From: CAXTKD01 sp964244885
GTDB taxonomy: Bacteria > Pseudomonadota > Alphaproteobacteria > Sphingomonadales > Sphingomonadaceae
NCBI GenBank assembly: GCA_964244885.1
Contig: CAXTKD010000013.1
Coordinates: 34,633 to 98,632 of the forward strand
Direction of reading: 5' to 3'
Length of the DNA stretch: 64,000 bases
Numbering within the stretch: the stretch's first letter is position 1; the number at the start of each line of letters is the position of its first letter. Shown in pieces: positions 60,339 to 64,000 of this stretch. Both the position numbers and the translations under genes were made by a program. Below the pieces are notes generated by a model that was given only the letters and a program-made list of their open reading frames with translations, was not told the DNA's origin and made no database searches.

Positions 60339-61010
60339 CTATGATTTCGTCGCCAGCCATATGAGGTGCCGCGCGCCGCGCCTGCCGGCGGCGCGCACCG
60401 CGACCTCATCGGTCTTGAACCCCGCCGCGCGCAACCGCCGCGTGAACCCCGCGTCGGGCGCCGAGGACCAAAGCGCGAAAACGCCTTCCGGGCGCAGCAC
60501 TCGGTGCGCCGCCCCAAGACCGGCCGCGTCGTAAAGCCGGTCGTTCGCGGCGCGTGTCAGGCCGTCCGGGCCGTTGTCGACATCGAGCAGGATGGCGTCC
60601 CAGGCGTCTGGCTTCGCGCCCACGACCTCGCCGACATCGCGCTCGACGATCGAGACGCGGGAATCGGCCAGGCTGCCGCCGTGGAGAGCCGCCATCGCGC
60701 CCCGCGCCCACGCCACCACCGCCGGCACCAGCTCCGCGACGACGACTTCGGCATCCGCCCCAAGCCGGCCGAGCGCCGCTCGCAGGGTGAACCCCATTCC
60801 CAGCCCGCCGATCAGCATCCGCACGCCCGCGCGGCCGGCGAGCCGGTCGCAGGCGAGGGTGGCCAGCGCCTCTTCCGAGCCGCTCAGCCGGCTGTTCATC
60901 AGCTCGACCGACCCCTGCATGATCGAGAATGCGTCACCACGCCGCAGCAGCCGCAGCGTCCCGCCACCGCCGGGAATTTCAGCCGTGTCGAGCAGTACCC
61001 GGGGAACCAT
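60339..61010 (-). CDS. Spermidine synthase-like methyltransferase-fold protein
   Basis: 223-residue Rossmann-fold protein of the spermidine synthase-like group. The nucleotide-binding loop MLIGGLGMGFTLRAAL (about 65-80) and an acidic residue in VVVAELVPAVVAWA, then DAILLDVDNGPD, match polyamine aminopropyltransferase-like proteins. The substrate pocket is too different to assign spermidine synthesis. ATG 61010, divergent from the kdp operon. Confidence 0.82.
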   Translation of the reverse strand: MVPRVLLDTAEIPGGGGTLRLLRRGDAFSIMQGSVELMNSRLSGSEEALATLACDRLAGRAGVRMLIGGLGMGFTLRAALGRLGADAEVVVAELVPAVVAWARGAMAALHGGSLADSRVSIVERDVGEVVGAKPDAWDAILLDVDNGPDGLTRAANDRLYDAAGLGAAHRVLRPEGVFALWSSAPDAGFTRRLRAAGFKTDEVAVRAAGRRGARHLIWLATKS

Positions 61011-61142
61011 GAAACCGCCTTGCGCCAGCCGCCTTCGCGCCGCCGGTCCTTACGGAAAACATATGTGATGCGGCGGGGTCTTGTCTCGAAAAACAACGGT
61101 CCTCCCGACTAATCGAGCCGGCCTCGTAATGAAGGGACTGCG

Positions 61143-61226
61143 ATGACCGATCTTCTCTGGCTGGGTGCGATCGTCGGCCTCGTCGCGGCGACTCTCGCCT
61201 ATGTCCAACTCTGCGACCGGGCGTGA
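61143..61226 (+). CDS. Small membrane peptide at the head of kdp
   Basis: 27-residue frame MTDLLWLGAIVGLVAATLAY followed by VQLCDRA, one transmembrane helix. GAAGGG lies about six bases before the ATG. It ends 10 bases before kdpF. Similar tiny ORFs sit at this place in other alphaproteobacterial kdp operons as I recall, but none is characterised to my knowledge. It may be a KdpF-like stabilising subunit or a leader peptide. Confidence 0.6.
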   Translation: MTDLLWLGAIVGLVAATLAYVQLCDRA

Positions 61227-61236
61227 GGACCAGCCG

Positions 61237-61326
61237 ATGACCATCGATCTCGTCCTCGCCGCGGCCACCGCCGCCGCCCTTCTCGTCTACCTCGTCGCCG
61301 TGCTCGTGCGGCCCGAACGATTCTGA
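61237..61326 (+). CDS. kdpF: Potassium-transporting ATPase subunit KdpF
   Basis: 29-residue single-helix subunit that stabilises the KdpFABC complex. The C-terminal LLVYLVAVLVRPERF is the family hallmark. GAGGA (61225-61229) overlaps the stop of the preceding small ORF and serves as SD. Starts 106 bases before kdpA. Confidence 0.88.
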   Translation: MTIDLVLAAATAAALLVYLVAVLVRPERF

Positions 61327-61342
61327 ACCGGAGCGCCAGGTC

Positions 61343-63046
61343 ATGACCATCCAGGGCTGGGGCCTTATCGCCGGCTTCGTCGCCATCCTTCTGCTTCTCA
61401 CCAAGCCGATGGGCGCTTGGCTGTTCGCGCTCTACGAAGGCCGGCGGACGCCGCTGCACGTCGTGCTCGGCCCGGTCGAGACCGGCTTCTACAAGCTGGC
61501 GGGCATCAACCCCGCGGAGGACCAGAGCTGGCGCCGCTACGCGGTGCACATGCTGATCTTCAACGCCGTGCTGCTGCTCTTCACCTACGCGATCCTGCGC
61601 CTGCAGGCCTTCCTGCCGCTCAACCAGGCGGGGTTCGCCGGCATCGGCGTCGACGGCGCGTTCAACACCGCCGTCAGCTTCACCACCAACACCAACTGGC
61701 AATGGTATTCGGGCGAGGCGGCGATGTCGAACCTCAGCCAGATGCTCGGCCTCACGATCCACAATTTCATGAGCGCCGCCACCGGCATCGCGCTCGCCTT
61801 CGCGCTGTTCCGCGGCTTCGCGCGACGCGAGGCGAAGGGCGTCGGCAACTTCTGGGCCGACGTGACGCGGATCACGCTGTACGTGCTGCTGCCGATCTGC
61901 ATCGTCTACGCGATCTTCCTGATCGCGACGGGCGTGCCGCAGACGCTCGACCAGTCGGCGGTGGTCAACACGCTGGAAGGCGCCAAGCAGACGATCGCGC
62001 TCGGGCCGGTGGCGTCGCAGGAAGCGATCAAGATGCTCGGCACCAACGGTGGCGGCTTCTACAACGGCAACTCCGCGCACCCGTTCGAAAACCCGTCGGC
62101 GCTCACCAACCTCGTCCAGATGCTGTCGATCTTCGTCATCGGCTTCGGCCTGACCTGGACCTTCGGCAAGGCGGTCGGCAACACCCGGCAGGGCTGGGCC
62201 ATCCTCTCGGCGATGATCGTCGTCTTCCTCGCCGGAGTCACGGTCTGCTACTGGCAGGAGGCGGCGGGCAACCCGGTTCTCCACCAGCTGGGCGTCGCCG
62301 GCGGCAACATGGAGGGCAAGGAGGTGCGCTTCGGCATCGCCGCCTCCGCGCTATTCGCCGTGGTCACCACGGCGGCGTCGTGCGGCGCGGTCAACGCGAT
62401 GCACGACAGCTTCACGGCGCTCGGCGGCATGATCCCGCTGTTCAACATCCAGCTCGGCGAAGTCGTCGTCGGCGGCGTCGGCGCGGGCATCTACGGCTTC
62501 CTGATGTTCGCCATCCTGGCGGTGTTCGTCGCCGGGCTGATGGTCGGGCGGACGCCCGAATATGTCGGCAAGAAGATCGAGGCGCGCGAGGTCAAGCTCG
62601 CGGTGCTGGCGATCGCCGTGCTGCCGCTCATCATCCTGGGCTTCACCTCGATCAGCTCGGTCGTCGCGCCGGGGCTCGCTGGACCGCTCAACAAGGGCCC
62701 GCACGGATTCTCGGAAATCCTCTACACCTTCACGTCCGCCGTCGGGAACAACGGCTCGGCGTTCGGCGGCATCACTTCGGGCACGCCCTATTACAACTCG
62801 ATGCTCGGCATCGCGATGTGGATCGGGCGGTTCTTCGTGATCGTGCCGATGCTCGCCATCGCCGGATCGCTCGCCGCCAAGCGCTACACGCCGCAGTCGG
62901 CCGGCTCGTTCCCGACGACGGGCGGGCTCTGGGTCGGCCTGCTGGTCGGGATCATCCTGATCCTTGGCGGCCTCACCTTCCTGCCGAGCCTGGCGCTCGG
63001 CCCGATCGCCGATCATCTCGCGATGATCAGCGGCAAGCTCTCCTGA
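61343..63046 (+). CDS. kdpA: Potassium-transporting ATPase subunit A
   Basis: Channel-like potassium-binding subunit of the high-affinity KdpFABC pump, 567 residues with about ten membrane helices. Selectivity-filter-type segments are NTNWQWYSG, TNGGGFYNGNSAHPFENP (from about 233) and GNNGSAFGGITSGTPYYN. The operon is normally induced by potassium limitation through KdpDE; those genes are not inside the window. SD GGAG lies upstream of ATG 61343. Confidence 0.97.
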   Translation: MTIQGWGLIAGFVAILLLLTKPMGAWLFALYEGRRTPLHVVLGPVETGFYKLAGINPAEDQSWRRYAVHMLIFNAVLLLFTYAILRLQAFLPLNQAGFAGIGVDGAFNTAVSFTTNTNWQWYSGEAAMSNLSQMLGLTIHNFMSAATGIALAFALFRGFARREAKGVGNFWADVTRITLYVLLPICIVYAIFLIATGVPQTLDQSAVVNTLEGAKQTIALGPVASQEAIKMLGTNGGGFYNGNSAHPFENPSALTNLVQMLSIFVIGFGLTWTFGKAVGNTRQGWAILSAMIVVFLAGVTVCYWQEAAGNPVLHQLGVAGGNMEGKEVRFGIAASALFAVVTTAASCGAVNAMHDSFTALGGMIPLFNIQLGEVVVGGVGAGIYGFLMFAILAVFVAGLMVGRTPEYVGKKIEAREVKLAVLAIAVLPLIILGFTSISSVVAPGLAGPLNKGPHGFSEILYTFTSAVGNNGSAFGGITSGTPYYNSMLGIAMWIGRFFVIVPMLAIAGSLAAKRYTPQSAGSFPTTGGLWVGLLVGIILILGGLTFLPSLALGPIADHLAMISGKLS

Positions 63047-63063
63047 CACGGGGGTTCCCAAGA

Positions 63064-64000
<937 letters not shown>

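Overview
The window looks like a chromosomal segment of a sphingomonad (Alphaproteobacteria, Sphingomonadales; Sphingomonas or a close relative). The reasons are the very high GC with strong third-position bias, alphaproteobacterial gene orders, a Fur-family regulator without CxxC motifs, a Ros/MucR regulator, a KdpFABC operon with an extra small leader ORF, and many short palindromic intergenic repeats. It is mostly housekeeping DNA with a few accessory inserts. No phage, IS element, CRISPR array or rRNA was seen.

Layout. 0.1-2.4 kb: UPF0262 protein, a 2-oxoglutarate/Fe(II) oxygenase, tRNA-Arg(ACG) and a small lipoprotein. 2.6-5.6 kb: a tightly coupled three-gene operon (type III polyketide synthase, methyltransferase, FAD oxidoreductase), probably for a phenolic lipid or quinone-like product. 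5.6-8.6 kb: a secreted small protein, a molybdate ABC transporter (modABC, minus strand) and an LEA-like lipoprotein with its own terminator. 8.8-29.5 kb: one long minus-strand conserved run that reads, in transcription order, usp, nfu, nitroreductase, tsaB, rimI, mucR, fur, miaB, a toxin-antitoxin pair, phoH, ybeY, corC, lnt, metK, trmB, rimP, nusA, ylxR, infB, rbfA. It is interrupted by a plus-strand katE catalase between metK and trmB and by the toxin-antitoxin module between miaB and phoH.

29.5-42.7 kb: DUF4136 lipoprotein, trpS, PspC-like protein, murJ, secB, a 1117-residue GH18-like/deacetylase/GT2 fusion protein, a Tim44-like protein, mltA, smr, an I78 inhibitor lipoprotein and hslVU with a sigma-32-like promoter. 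42.8-48.7 kb: a membrane GGDEF protein, a DUF486 protein and the histidine genes hisB-hisH-hisA-hisF, then hisE and a HIT protein. 48.8-52.9 kb: an amino-acid permease, mmsB and phoD. 53-61 kb: DEAD-box helicase, a possible small transcription unit, an HI0933-type flavoprotein, a secreted Cys-motif protein, tRNA-Leu(UAA), a CinA-like protein, map, a methyltransferase, radC and a spermidine-synthase-like protein. 61.1-64 kb: start of kdpFABC, with kdpB cut by the window end.

Most likely sources of new biology are the type III PKS operon, the GH18/CE4/GT2 fusion protein, the orphan short transcription unit at 54.84-55.02 kb, and four families of palindromic repeats. One repeat family shows covarying stem bases. 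Another appears to supply ribosome-binding sites to ylxR and lnt. All functional names rest on motif recognition by eye, and no database search was possible.
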